Below the pieces are notes generated by a model. The model did no database searches. It was not told the DNA's origin and saw only the letters and a program-made list of their open reading frames with translations. A stretch of DNA of 64,000 nucleotides, taken from the NCBI RefSeq assembly GCF_000247695.1, contig NW_004624805.1:7366198-7430197 (forward strand), written 5' to 3'. How positions within the stretch are numbered: the stretch's first letter is position 1; each line of letters opens with the position of its first letter. Source of the stretch: Heterocephalus glaber (Eukaryota > Chordata > Mammalia > Rodentia > Bathyergidae). Both the position numbers and the translations under genes were made by a program. Positions 12,093 through 23,500 of this stretch are shown here, in pieces.

Positions 12093-13028
12093 CCAGGGAA
12101 GAAGGTAGAAAAAAAGGATTTACCCATTTAATACTGGGAGTAATTTTACAAGGTTTTAGTAAAAAAATTCTGTGGAATTTCACTAAATACAGTAGTTTTT
12201 TAGCGAGCCAAAGATACGAAAAACTTTTTCACAGTAAGATTATGCTGACTTTTGAATCTCATTGGAATCCTTTTATTTTTCCCACAGTATTGTCATCGAG
12301 TGGTAGTTTGAATATCCTGAGGAGGTGTCATATTTTAAAAGTTTATTCCCGTATCCGTTTACACAACAGAATGCTTTTCTATTCATGACACATAAAGCTC
12401 TGACTTACAATTTAGAGAAAAATCTACTATTTTCTAATAGTCCTACAGAGTTTTTATTAGGAAAGTTATTTTTCATTTTACAGAAAATAGAGATGAGTCA
12501 CGTGACGCCCATGTTACTAGAGCGTAGAGCGATGGATTTCCCGAGAGCAGGAAAAGTTCCTGGTTCTCAGTCATTTTGGACTTACTGCTCTGCATGTCCT
12601 GCCCTTTGAAAGGTGTTCGCTTTAGATTCGGGGCTGTCTTGTAGTTCTCTGCATGTGTCTTGTACAGAGCCTCTTGGGCAGAGATACTAATTTAAGAATG
12701 TTGTCAATCTTAAATGTTTCTAAGAGAATGAAACAGATTCCACAGCTAATAAATGGACATGTTTGGAAGGTTTCTTTTTTCTTCCCTAAATAATTTCTCG
12801 AAAACACACAAATTATTTGCTAAACTAACTGTACAGGTAGATTAATGAGCTCATCTCACGTGAACGGACAGTCACCGAAGGAACTCTGTGTGTAGGCTTG
12901 GGCTCGGCTCTATGGCTCACGTGGTAAGTTTTAATTAGAATTTATTTACAGTTAGAAAGCTGCTCGGGGTTCTTCTCCCTGAAATCAGTAATGAACCATT
13001 CCTCTTTGCCTCGTCATTAGTATTCTGA

Positions 13029-13088
13029 GTTCCATCAGCTTGCAGTTCAAACTCTTTGCCTTGTTTTTGTCAGGGAAGCTGATGGAAC
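13029..13088. repeat. 13-bp perfect inverted repeat
   Basis: GTTCCATCAGCTT (13029-13041) pairs with AAGCTGATGGAAC (13076-13088) across a 34-nt spacer. It could fold into a hairpin on either strand. No small-RNA family recognised. Confidence 0.85.
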
Positions 13089-13474
13089 AGGGTTGCTTAG
13101 AAACACTTAGCCACACTCTCAACGGGAATTATCAATCTGTTCGGTACGCTCACCTCCACATGCAGGGGAGAAAATTGAGTTTTGCTGCTGACAACATTAA
13201 TTGATTGCAAGTTGTTTTAGTAGGAAGAAGTGCGAGGTGGAAAACTAGATTTCCATTCATTTTTATGCATTAGATGCAGAGGAGCTATACTGTGATACAT
13301 TCCACTGTAACTAAAAATATTGTGGTATCTAAATTTGGCTTGGTATGTTTTAGTATTCAGATCTTGACACCGGTCAGCCTGCAGAATTATCTTTGGGCTT
13401 TGGAGACTGTTTCTGTAGTGATTTATTTGGTTTCCAATAAACTTAACCAGCCTTCCTTCACAGTAGAGGTCTGA

Positions 13475-13500
13475 TCAGTGTGTTGGGATCAACACACTGA
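13475..13500. repeat. Perfect short hairpin
   Basis: TCAGTGTGTT (13475-13484) and AACACACTGA (13491-13500) are exact reverse complements separated by GGGATC. The inner G-C extends the stem to 11 bp with a 4-nt loop. Confidence 0.9.
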
Positions 13501-14492
13501 ATTACAGGCCGGTAGAGGGGTGAGACCAAAGCCAGTGCCATCAAGTTATCTATAATTTTGTATGGTTCAAATAAAGCTTTCTTTTTTTTCTTCATTTCCC
13601 ATTTCTGTTAGATAGTTCTCTTTTAAAATTTCTTGCCCTAAAATTTAAAATGTAAAGAAATATGTGCAGTGTGTTTATGTGGATGAATTAATTGAACCCA
13701 AAGTCATGTTTAAAAATTCCTTTATTTGGCTTTCAGCAGCTCTTAAAAACTAAAATAAACTGGGCAAACTGCTAATGAGAGAAGGTTACGCGAGGGAAAG
13801 CATAGCACCTTTCGGAGGTAGGGATGGTAGAACTGCAGGAAGGAGAGGCCAGAGGCAAAGTGTCTTACAGTGGACCCTTGAGTTCAGACCCACCTCACAT
13901 ACAGACAACGTGGGTTATGATCAGAATTTTAATTTTTGAACTTGCGACCAAAGTCTTGAGTTACAACCTGAATGCCATCCGCTTGTGCAGTTCTAAACAA
14001 AGACTCAGGATGCTAGAAAAGTGTATGTAAGCATACGGAAGCCTCAGTGTGAGCCCAGATGTGCGTTAGTGGACGTGATTTCGGTAGTGCTCTCTGTGTC
14101 CCTGCGATTACCGCCCTCAGTTGTGCATGCTGATCAGGTCGGGATGTAGCACAGCCCCCTGCACTAGGTGGGGCCCTACTTGGAGTCACATGACTGTGAC
14201 TTCTGTGTCAGTGCTGAGTTTGACACAGGTAAGAGCTTTTGGCTTTTATGGTTGAAAATATCAGTTTTAAACCTATAGGTCCAGGCAGATCCATTCATAA
14301 ATAAATATTTTTTCTTTTCTTTTTGGTCCCCTGAAATGAAATTCATAGATCATATAATCTACCTATAAATATAATAAATAGGCAAAGAGAAAAGAAAGTG
14401 TCTGAATACCTGTTATATCAGTGTATAATGTTAGCATTACAGGATATATTTTAGGCTCATTAGTAAGCTATCAAATTAAAAGAAATGGAAAG

Positions 14493-14899
14493 TGATAGGT
14501 CTCCCACCACCTCAGCAGCTATTATGTATAGTAGCTGCCCTCTTCCTATGGTGCCTTGCCCCCTCCCCTGTGCGACATCATGCCAAGATGGTTGCTCCCA
14601 CCAAAGAACAAACCCTTCTTCCCAGCATGCCCCTGTTCCCGCCTAGAAAGTAACCTAATACTCGCTCACCTCGTACCACCTAGTGACATCACAGGCTCCT
14701 CCACTCCCTGATCACTACCTCACTCAACCCCTCCTCAGCCCGTACAAACCCCACCCCAGTCTCTATAAAAGACTCTCCCTGCCCCGGCCATATTGCTTTT
14801 GTCTCTCCTTTGTTCAGAGACAGCCCGGCAGATCTATCCCCCTAATAAAGGCTTGTTGTGGCCTGGTCTGGTCTTGGTCTTCGGCCCTTTTACCTGACA
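14493..14899 (+). mobile_element. Complete solo LTR of an endogenous retrovirus
   Basis: A 407-bp unit starts TGATAGGTCTCCCACC and ends TTTTACCTGACA, giving TG...CA termini. It is flanked by a perfect 5-bp duplication GAAAG at 14488-14492 and 14900-14904. Inside are a TATA box (TATAAAAG, 14764-14771) and a polyadenylation signal (AATAAA, 14844-14849) in normal U3-R order. No gag, pol or env sequence flanks it, so it is a solo LTR left by recombination. The class is uncertain: TSD length and layout suggest class II or ERVL-like. Confidence 0.85.
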
Positions 14900-14904
14900 G
14901 AAAG

Positions 14905-16110
14905 GAAGTAGCTTGTAATGAAAATATCATTGTAATGTTTAAATGCTCAAGCATGCCTACACTGGAAGACAAAGGCCTTCACAATGTCCCCGCCCACGAT
15001 TGAAGTAGTAGTGTTGAGGCGGGCTTTACGAAGTCCCTCTAAGCCACCACTGTGATTTATCTTTAAAGTTCTTGAGATTCCTGGATTGGTTTCAGATCCC
15101 CAGAATGTGGAATGCCAGTGTATTATGTAATGTCTACCCCCCAAAATGTTAAGTAAGCTAGAAAATGTTAAACGACCCCTTTAAGATATCAATCATAGGG
15201 TCATTTATATTTGTATTTTAAATATTTTGTGCCTAAAATAAAATTTCTATTATTGGCTTGTATCATTAGGCAACTTCATTATCACTTACTTTAATGCCAC
15301 CACTAATTGTTAGATTTTACTTATGTATTTTTTTAAATAAAGAAATAAATCAGTTCTTGAGGTCTTGTGTACAGCAGAGAGTAACAAAACCATGAGAAGA
15401 TTTGATGTCAGTCAAGTCTAAGATGCACTCTTCTGTCACTGCCTCCTGACCCAGGCAACTCAGCTCACTGCTACATTTCTTTCCCGGAATAGTTGCTTTA
15501 TCAGTTTCGGTAGTAAAGCAAATCTTTTTCATAAAGAAATCAGTAATATTTTCAAAGTGTCTGCGGGAAGCATTTAAAGTTAGTTTGCGCTTGTAAATCA
15601 TAGCTCCAAATGTTCATATTTATCATAAATTGAGAAGTATTTTTTTTTTCTTTGTAGAACTTTCAGTTGCTTGGGTAACAAGAACAGATAATTTCTAGCC
15701 AGATAGAACATAATAATATTTGTTTACATTCTTTCAGCATATTTGGATTCCTGCATTATTTTTCCCTGTTAAGATTTTTTAAAATAAAATATTTTTGCTT
15801 ATCTAAAGCACTAACCTGGTACAAGCAAAGCACATTAAATTGGTGCAAATATGAATTCCTTAATTTAAATGAGAGGGAAATTTCACAACCCAGTGTACCA
15901 GAAACTTGAGGGCTCGTTCATACTGAGGCTATTACCATTTTTAATTGAATCAATCATTGCTTTCTTCAACAAAAGTTTATATTCCATCTGTTCTTTTGGT
16001 TTATTATTCTTTGGTGTGTCATTTACTTTACTGACCAAATATATAAGACTTTTGCTTTTGTCATTTAGAATTATTGCTAGTTTTGCCACCTCATGCTGAA
16101 GAGGAAGCCG
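14905..16110. other. AT-rich unique intron, no gene seen
   Basis: Overlapping short ORFs on both strands (around 15350-15601 and 15869-16099) show no homology. Confidence 0.5.
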
Positions 16111-16250
16111 GGTGATGATAGCTGTTCACAGTGCTTAACTCTGCCTCAGAATTGTTAAGGACCAAATGAATTCTGTATGTAAAAGAGTGAGAACAGAGCT
16201 TGGCCTACGGTAGGTGCAATATAAAACTTAGCTGCCCTAAACATTGTCCT
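16110..16250 (+). mobile_element. MIR-like tail
   Basis: GGACCAAATGAATTCTGTATG followed by AGAGCTTGGCCTACGGTAGG fits the 3' part of MIR with heavy divergence. Confidence 0.45.
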
Positions 16251-16465
16251 CCTCCCCACCATCCTATTAATATCTTAATAATATCATTTTCAATATTAAT
16301 ATTGCCCTGATCACTAAGAAGAGGAAGTATATTCTAACTAAAACATCTTGGGAAAACCGATCAGTTAGAATACTGCATTCTAACCCTGCATACATAGGAC
16401 CATAGGTACTTCACCTGTGAGCTTCTGCTCCTGCTACCAGTGGGTGCAGGAGGGGATGATCAGGA

Positions 16466-16625
16466 CATTTGATGATTTGGTCCTGTGGTTCTCAATGTGG
16501 ACTGGAACATCTGGGGTCACCAGGCCCCCTTTAGGAGTTCTCGAGGTAATAACTGTTTTCCTAATAATGCGAAGATATTGGTCCCTTTCCCCCCATTCTC
16601 TAACAGTGAGACCCATCTGTGACAC
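16466..16625 (+). mobile_element. Ancient hAT-like DNA transposon fragment
   Basis: CCTGTGGTTCTCAATGTGG resembles the terminal motif shared by many mammalian hAT elements. GTAATAACTGTTTTCCTAAT follows a pattern I know from an old mammalian hAT-like repeat. Family not assigned. Confidence 0.5.
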
Positions 16626-16637
16626 GTCTTTTCAGTC

Positions 16638-16828
16638 TTTTTTTTTTTTTTTTGGTGGTGCTGGGGATTGAACAGAAGACCTTTGCACTGTGAGCCCCGC
16701 CTTTTCTTTGTTTTTAATTTTGAGTCAGTACCTTGCTAAGTGGCCCAAGCTGGGCTTGAATTTGTGATTCTCCTGCCTTAGCCTCCCAGAATGCTGGGCT
16801 AACAGTCGTGTGCCACCACACCCAGCCT
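16638..16828 (-). mobile_element. B1-ID dimeric SINE
   Basis: On the minus strand a B1 (7SL-derived) unit is followed by an ID unit and a poly-A tail (T-run at 16638-16653). The B1 part shows CTGCCTTAGCCTCCCAGAAT and GTGCCACCACACCCAGCC; the ID part shows GGTGCTGGGGATTGAACAGA. Such dimers are known from several non-murid rodent families. Confidence 0.85.
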
Positions 16829-17305
16829 ATTCTTGTTAAAAAAACGTTAAAGTATATAAAAATCAAAGGAAGTTACATACCTTCACTATGTTATATATTT
16901 TATGTGTGGCCCAAGGCAGTTCATCTTCATTCAGGGAGGGGTCGTGCCATGGCTTGGACATGGCTACTAGAGTGTGCAGCGCATTTTCCTAGAAGCTACT
17001 GTCGTGGTGACATCTGACATTGACAGTACACGCTTGTGTATTCTTGAGCTTTAGAGTCTTGTAGATTTCACCTTGCAGTGTGGGTCAGGTGGGTGGGTAT
17101 GGAGCCCTAGACGAGAGCTCTGTGGAAGTCTCTGTGACCAGAGGGCTGGGTGTGGAAACTCCTGGCCCCAGCTCTGCTCCCCTTTGCAAGGCTGGGCTTG
17201 CAGCTTTCCTAGCTCCCTGTGACATTCATTTAGAAACCTATTCTGTGTTGTCATCTTTCTTAGACCCACAGACCTGAGCATCTTAATATCCAAAGAGGAG
17301 TGCAA

Positions 17306-17393
17306 TTTTTTTTTTTTTTGGTACTGGGGATCGAACTTGGGACCCTTGGTTGCAAGGCAGGTGGCAGAACCACTAAGCTAAATCCCTGGCCCC
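17306..17393 (-). mobile_element. ID SINE, young subfamily, with TSD
   Basis: Reverse-complement ID with poly-T and GGTACTGGGGATCGAACTTG; the 5' half reads AACCACTAAGCTAAATCCC. The flanks AGGAGTGCAA (17296-17305) and AGGAGTACAA (17394-17403) form a 10-bp TSD with one mismatch. Confidence 0.88.
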
Positions 17394-17403
17394 AGGAGTA
17401 CAA

Positions 17404-18436
17404 ATTTTAACTCACATTTATGTATTTGTGATAGCACCTTAGTGTTTGCCCCAGGATCTGGGACTTAATAATTACCTCTTGAGATTTTGAATAGATACGA
17501 AAATAGTCTTAATGTTCCCAACTAGTCTTTCGTACCCGCTTTTACTACTAAGAAGACAGACATTGCTAAGCGCGGTTGTAAACCAACATATTTATTGTGT
17601 TTGTAAAATAAACAGCAGGTATGGATTTGAATATACTTTTGAGTATTTGGGCCATAAGTAGGAGAATAAACAACTTTTAAAATTCAAAACTGAAAATTCT
17701 ATTATAGGACTGGATGCATGTGGTTTTTTTTTTCTGTTTTTAGAAAATTTCTTCTGAGTCTGTTATTTGTCTCTGCTTGAGGGAAATTTAAAAAATCTGT
17801 TAGTAGCCCTGGGATCTCCTATCCCTGTTTTTATTTTCTCAAGAGATAAAGCTTGGAATAATGAACTAGGAAATATTTACAATGTAATCTGTTGTTTCTA
17901 GTTGCCTGAGTAGGAAGCAAAGCTTGCCAAGCGGTGGTCACTCACTGCTCCTCCACACCACAGGTGACCTGAATGCCATCATTTTTCTGATAGAATTTTT
18001 CTAAAAGTTTTGGTTACATTTAGTTATGCTGATGCTTCTTTTTTTAAGTACTGTCACTTAAGACAGTATTATATTTAAGCATGCCAAATTTATTTTGTGA
18101 ATAATTTCTCTCATAATTTAAAAATATTTTAAAATCAAAGCCAGATTAGACATCCTGTGTAAATTTTCTGTGGTAATAAGATCAACTCTTCCCCGGGCCA
18201 CCATTATTCTGTAGAATAATTTTGCATTTCTCTGCAGTTTCCATATGCTGATGATTAAATCTTAATCCAGTGCTTTTTTTTTTTTTCCTTGTTTTACACG
18301 TGGCTAATATTGTGCTACTACCTTTGTGTACTCAGAAGAGCTTTATTTACGGTTATTTTTCTTCTGATGTAAAATGTAGTTTCCCTTGGATTATAATGTA
18401 TAAAATATTTACATTTGGCAGTGAAAATGTTTTTAG
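17404..18436. other. AT-rich unique intron, no gene seen
   Basis: No gene or identifiable repeat beyond T-runs at about 17725 and 18273. Confidence 0.5.
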
Positions 18437-18510
18437 AAGCTGAGGGTATAGCTCAGGGGCTGAATACATGCTTAGCATGTGCAGGCCCTGGTTTCACACC
18501 CCCCCCCCCC
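18437..18510 (+). mobile_element. ID SINE ending in poly-C
   Basis: GCTGAGGGTATAGCTCAGGG (box A region) and GGCCCTGGTTTCACACC (box B region) are followed by a 12-C run (18499-18510) where the tail should be A-rich. Confidence 0.75.
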
Positions 18511-18739
18511 GGCATACACATACATTTATATGTGTGCCTGTGTATAAGTATGAAGAAGACTATGGAAAATGTGATGAGTTTAGGTCTGAATATAAATACC
18601 TTCCTTAGTTTCTCTTTGATTTTGAATGGTTTCATTAACATTTTTATTTGGACATAATACTTTACACTACAAGTGTAATTAAGTCTGTATCAGTTGAAGT
18701 ATTTCATCTTCAATACTACTAGAGAAAAAATGAGGGTAA

Positions 18740-18850
18740 GGAATTGGGCAATTGACACTGGAGGGCTTTCTTTTACAGTTGAGGGATTTGAAGTTCAGAG
18801 AGGTTAATTTTCCTGGAGTCGAACAGGGAGTGAGTTCTGGAGCAGGGTCG
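18740..18850 (-). mobile_element. MIR-like, minus strand
   Basis: TTTTACAGTTGAGGGATTTG followed by AGTTCAGAGAGGTTAATTTT is the reverse complement of the MIR core with moderate divergence. Confidence 0.6.
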
Positions 18851-18997
18851 TAGCTGTTGCCTGTTTGACTTGCTTGTCTCTGTCATTGCACTTGGAAATT
18901 GCTTCTCCTGGGAAGAACAGAGTGGGCTGCCCCACTGACTACCAGCCCTGGGCTCATGACTCTATGCAAATCATTAGTCTTAGAACTCAGAGTTTTG

Positions 18998-19080
18998 GGC
19001 CAGGGATTTAGCTCAGTGGTTCTGCCGCCTGCCTTGCAAGCACAAGGACCTGAGTTTGATCCCCGGTACCAAAAAAAAAA
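18998..19080 (+). mobile_element. ID SINE, young, full length, with 15-bp TSD
   Basis: Complete element: GGCCAGGGATTTAGCTCAGT, a GGTTCTGCCGCCTGCC stretch, box B GAGTTTGATCC, then GGTACC and an A-tail. The TSD GAACTCAGAGTTTTG is perfect at 18983-18997 and 19081-19095. It serves as the best local reference for the young subfamily. Confidence 0.95.
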
Positions 19081-19357
19081 GAACTCAGAGTTTTGATATT
19101 TGTGAAAGTGAAAATAGTGTCTAGCTTTTAAAAAGATAAATCTATATGATTTTTATTTTTCATTTCTATAAAATCACATATATAACTTATCTGTGGGTTT
19201 TTAGTGTGTGTGATTATGAGGCAGATCGGTTTTCTGTTTTTAGACACTTTGAAAATGAACAAGTTTTGACACGTGCACCCAAAGTTTGATAAATACAGAG
19301 TTTGAAATCATGATGCATTAAGGCATCTTAAAAAGAAAGCATCTCATTTGTCAGTAG

Positions 19358-19653
19358 TGACCGTATAGTTTAAATCTGGGGCATTCCCCAAAGGCCTGTG
19401 TGTTAAATGTTTGTCCCCAGCCCGTGGTGCCACTGAAAGGTAGCCTCTTCTTTTCCCAGACTTTTGCTTCCCAGCTGCCATGGGGTGAGCAGCATGCTCT
19501 ACCACACACTCACTGCCTTGCCAGAGGCCCAAAAACAATATGGGTCACCCTGGCCATGGACTGAAACTTCCAAAACCGTGAGCCACAATAAACTTGTCTT
19601 CCTTTTACATCGATCATCTCAGGTATTTTGTTTCAGTGATCCAAAGCTAACAC
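19358..19653 (+). mobile_element. MaLR LTR
   Basis: Shows the MaLR order: TTTAAATCTGGGGCATTCCC near the 5' end, then GCCATGGACTGAAACTTCC, GAGCCACAATAAACTTGTC (with the polyadenylation signal) and CTCAGGTATTTTGTTTCAGT at the 3' end. No internal retroviral sequence is attached. Confidence 0.8.
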
Positions 19654-22385
19654 GAAAAGACTGGTTGGCCACATCTGTAATAACTTCAGTTGAGCAAATA
19701 GTGATCTGCTGTTATGGTCAAGGATAGTCCCAGCAGGATAAAATGTGGTTTGGGAAGGCAGTTGCTACAGCTTCTCCTCTGCTCACCATGGATAACAGGC
19801 TGGAGTGTTGTTCCGGTGTTTACAGTGGGCTGTGGCAGGAAGGGATGCGAGAGTGGGTATTTGGATTACCCCACAGGAAGGGAAATGCACTGTGAGAGAA
19901 GACAGTTGGTCTTCCTCCTTCTTAGCCTACCTATCAGTAGTTCTGCAATGGACAAAACTTGATTATAATTTGCTGGATGTAGAATCTATAACATGTGCCT
20001 TGTAGTAAACTGATGATGCTTAGTAATCGGATCCCATGATAATTACATATATCACGTGATTTGGGGAACAGATGGCTGGGCATAAATTTGAACACATCAA
20101 TGTCAGATGTATGATACAGGGCTTCTTACTAAAATGGTGATTGCTTAATGTCCAGCTGTAGCTGCTGGTTTCTGGTCTTCTATTTTTATCTTATTGTTTA
20201 AATGAATAATGCCATTACTACTTTAAAGGCCACTGAAAAATTTTAAATTAGATTAAACTGTCAAAGTGCATAACTGATGTTTGTATCTCCCTGATCTTGT
20301 GTTAACTAATGATTTGTAAGAAATGCTCTATCAGTGACTTCAACGTCAGAGTGGTTGAAATTCTGAATAGACCCCTTGTTTAAGGTTAAGTCACCCAATA
20401 TACAAAGAAGATGCTGCTCAAGATGTAGTTTTTCTTAAGATTCTTATTTCAGAAATTACTTGGTAATTTAAATTTTTATAATATTGATAATACACAATAT
20501 GCGCAACAAATCTTTTTATACATATTTAATATTTTAATTTGAGCACTTCTTAGTTCTTCATCATTATTTTGAAATGAGTATTTTTGTTGACTTTTAAACA
20601 TTTATAGTGGGTTAGTCTTTAATTTTTAGAAGATATACTAATCCAGTTCTCAGTAAAATAGAAATGTGTTAGAAGCGTTGATATCAACACTCTGTTGAAT
20701 ATCTTTTTTTCTGCTGTGTATTACATAGTGATCATGTCAAGAAAGGTTGGATCTCAGTAAGATCTCATTAACCTTGTGTTTCTTTGAGTGGTGCACTCTA
20801 CTAACAGCTATAAATTGCATTTCCTGTTAATAGTTTCCTGTGTAGTAATCTTGTTAAACTAGTCAATATTACTCTTTATGTCTAGGTCTTTATAGAGGAA
20901 GTGACTAGAAATAGAGAGGTTAAACTGTATCTTCAGATACACATTTAAAGAAATTCTGGAAGTATCTGCATAGCTTTAGAAATATTTTTTAAAATTTTCA
21001 CCCTGCAAAATAGTGCATTGCAAAAATAATTCAGATACATTCTTGTCTTAGTGCAGCATTGGCGTCAGTAGCCGTACGATCAGCATGCTTGCTCGCAGGA
21101 ATGGATGTGACAGTTGTGAAGACACGCTGATTATTTGTTTAGTTATTATCTAGGTAGAATGTCCTAAGATGCTATTGTGTTATGTTTTCTGCTGTAAACA
21201 AAAGAACACGTCTTTCAAATGTATCTAGGTAGGAGAAAATCTCACATGTTGTATTTAGACCATGTGTTTTTTTAGCATTGATACACAGGTGAATGTTTCA
21301 TTATATTTGTTTACACCACGTTCTTTGCCGTTTTTGGTGAGATGTTGTCCTGGCACTTCCTGGATAACGTACTTCCCATGCCCTTAGTCACTGCACCTCT
21401 AATACCCACCTTGCTCTCTTCACAGCGCCTCTTTGCACTTGGAGGTCAAAACGGACCGAGTCACCACTGGGATCTAGTTCAAAAGGATTTTCATTTTTCT
21501 TAATTAGTAAGAATTCTGTGTTTTCATGTAAGGTCCAGCCCTAGAAGGGATGTGCTTTTCCTGTTGGTGAGTGCCTTAAATGACCCTTACGGAAGTGGCT
21601 CATGGAGAGGCTTCTTGTCACATCACTTGACTGTCACTTCGGAGGGGGTGGGTGTGGCGGGGCATATAGTTCTGCAAAATAGAATATTTCATTATGCATC
21701 GTGGTGGTTAATAGGGCCTGGCACCTCTCCTAGCCCTGTCACAGAGAGTTGGTTGGCTTAGCTCCAGCCCTGCCACAAGTCACTGCTGACTTTGCTGCAG
21801 ACCCTGTATAGTGGGATATGGGGTCACCAAGGTAACCCCAGGAACAGTGGCCAGACTGTCGGTCAGTTCATTGGGCTGTATTTAATCATTGAAACATCAT
21901 GACCACAAGTTCTTTTGCTAACACTGAAAAAAACAGTTGAATCACGATTCTCATTTTTCTTTCCCTCTTGAATTTAGGAAATGGGACAGATCAATACCAC
22001 AATTTGAATTCTGTCACTTTTGGAGCAAGCTCCCACCTCTCCTTGATTAAAAACAACAACAACAAAACAAAACGTGATCATCCTATGCAATCACTTTTTA
22101 AAAACTCAGATTTGAAGAATGGAGAATCAATGAACTAAGGCATAAAGTTGTTAAAGAACAAACTGTTTATCGAGCTAAGTGACCTTAATTCATTTAATAT
22201 TATGCATTTTATCTGGCCATATGGTCTTCAGTAGTGACCAGATGAAGAATTGTCTTGATGTAATTAAACTGGCTCTCATAATTGGGTATAATTGGACAAT
22301 AAATGATCTTAGGTTTTTGCCCAGCAATTAATATCACTGATGGCCTAAACTTATCTCAGTATTACTCACTTGTTAGAGAGTGTTG
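19654..22385. other. AT-rich unique intron, no gene seen
   Basis: 2.7 kb with no recognisable repeat or gene. The interval 22130-22330 is rich in homeodomain-type cores (TAATT, ATTAA) and may be a conserved element. Short ORFs at 19464-20005 overlap the LTR tail and have no homology. Confidence 0.5.
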
Positions 22386-22499
22386 CTTAGCGCTGTGATT
22401 GTGGGCTCGGGAGGCGGGCTGCCTGAGCTTCATCAAGGCTTCGCAGGTGAATAATTCTGTGCACTTGGGCAGATGACTTGGCTTCCCTGGGCCTCAGGT
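22386..22499 (+). mobile_element. MIR, left half of a split copy
   Basis: GTGGGCTCGGGAGGCGGGCT, then GTGCACTTGGGCAGATGACT and CCCTGGGCCTCAGGTTTCAC follow the MIR consensus order. The element resumes at 22620 beyond the ID insertion. Confidence 0.8.
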
Positions 22500-22511
22500 T
22501 TCACCGCTTTT

Positions 22512-22607
22512 GTTTTTTTGGTATGGGGTGGAGGGGGGAATCGAACTTGGGACCTTGTGCTTGTGAGGCAGGTGGCGGAACTACTGAACTAAATCCTTGG
22601 CCTGGGC
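22512..22607 (-). mobile_element. ID SINE inserted into a MIR
   Basis: Reverse-complement young ID (GGGGGGAATCGAACTTGGG, then CTGAACTAAATCCTTGGCC). Flanks TTCACCGCTTTT (22500-22511) and TTCACCACTTTT (22608-22619) are a 12-bp TSD with one mismatch, placed inside MIR sequence. Confidence 0.9.
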
Positions 22608-22690
22608 TTCACCACTTTTAAAATAAAAATAAAAGATGCTACCTGCCTTGTAAAGGTGCTGTAAGAATTAAATGAGTTCGGTAAATTTTT
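22608..22690 (+). mobile_element. MIR, right half of a split copy
   Basis: Continues the MIR order: AAAGATGCTACCTGCCTTG, GTGCTGTAAGAATTAAATGA. Begins with the duplicated target site of the ID. Confidence 0.8.
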
Positions 22691-23369
22691 GAGAAGTTTT
22701 GGTTATTTTATTTCAGAAATGCTTTCAATATAGGCTGTGGTAATGAGACATGTTTTCTCAGACTTACAAAACAAGAACATCTGAGATGTCTACACAGTCT
22801 GTATGCAAGTAGGAGAAAATTCACATGAGAGAAATTCAGAAAGCAGAGGACTTGCATTTTGCCTAACCATGAAATGGGTGGCTCCGAGGTTGTGAGTGGT
22901 CTGTGACTCCAGGCTCCAGCCTGTCTCGGCCTCTGCTCTGCTGTTTGGGCTGCCACACTTCTCAGTTGCTGGAGTCACTGGCACTCACCTTGCACGTTCC
23001 CGCCCTGTGAACCGGGGACCTGTCCAAGGCCCTCGAAGGACTTCGCCTGGTGACTTGTGGTCTAGGAATGAGTCTCGGCTTTAAAATGGAATGAAATAAG
23101 CCCATTGGCCAGGAAAAGCCAAGTAGATACTTGAGCAAAGTTGGGGTCACTTTAGGGAGACAGGAGGTGGACTGGATACTGAGTGAACTGACATCGTCTG
23201 CTATATCCTTTGGATTTCTGCAGATGAATACTTACTTATTAACATTTATTTACGATAAAAGACTAACATTTGGGTATGTAATACCTACCTACTGGGGGAT
23301 AGAGTGATACTTTATGAAACAAAAATTGTGTATGTAATTATACCCCCCTCCCCCAACACACCCTACTCA

Positions 23370-23500
23370 TAAAAACTCTTTGGGGAGGAAATTATTAACT
23401 TCATTTCATGGATGGAGAGAGCCAACAGTCCAAGATGATAGAACCAGTGTAACTGTTGACAGATATGTGATCCTCCACAGCCATGCTCTCGCTGCCTTAT
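23370..23500 (-). mobile_element. MIR-like, minus strand
   Basis: GGAAATTATTAACTTCATTT then CATGGATGGAGAGAGCCAAC reads as a diverged reverse-complement MIR core. Confidence 0.45.

Noticed and set aside
13869..14030. Possible Tigger left end (CAGTGGACCCTTGAG)
   Set aside because: Only the first 15 bp and a later ACAACGTGGGTT match; no right terminal repeat or TA target could be found.
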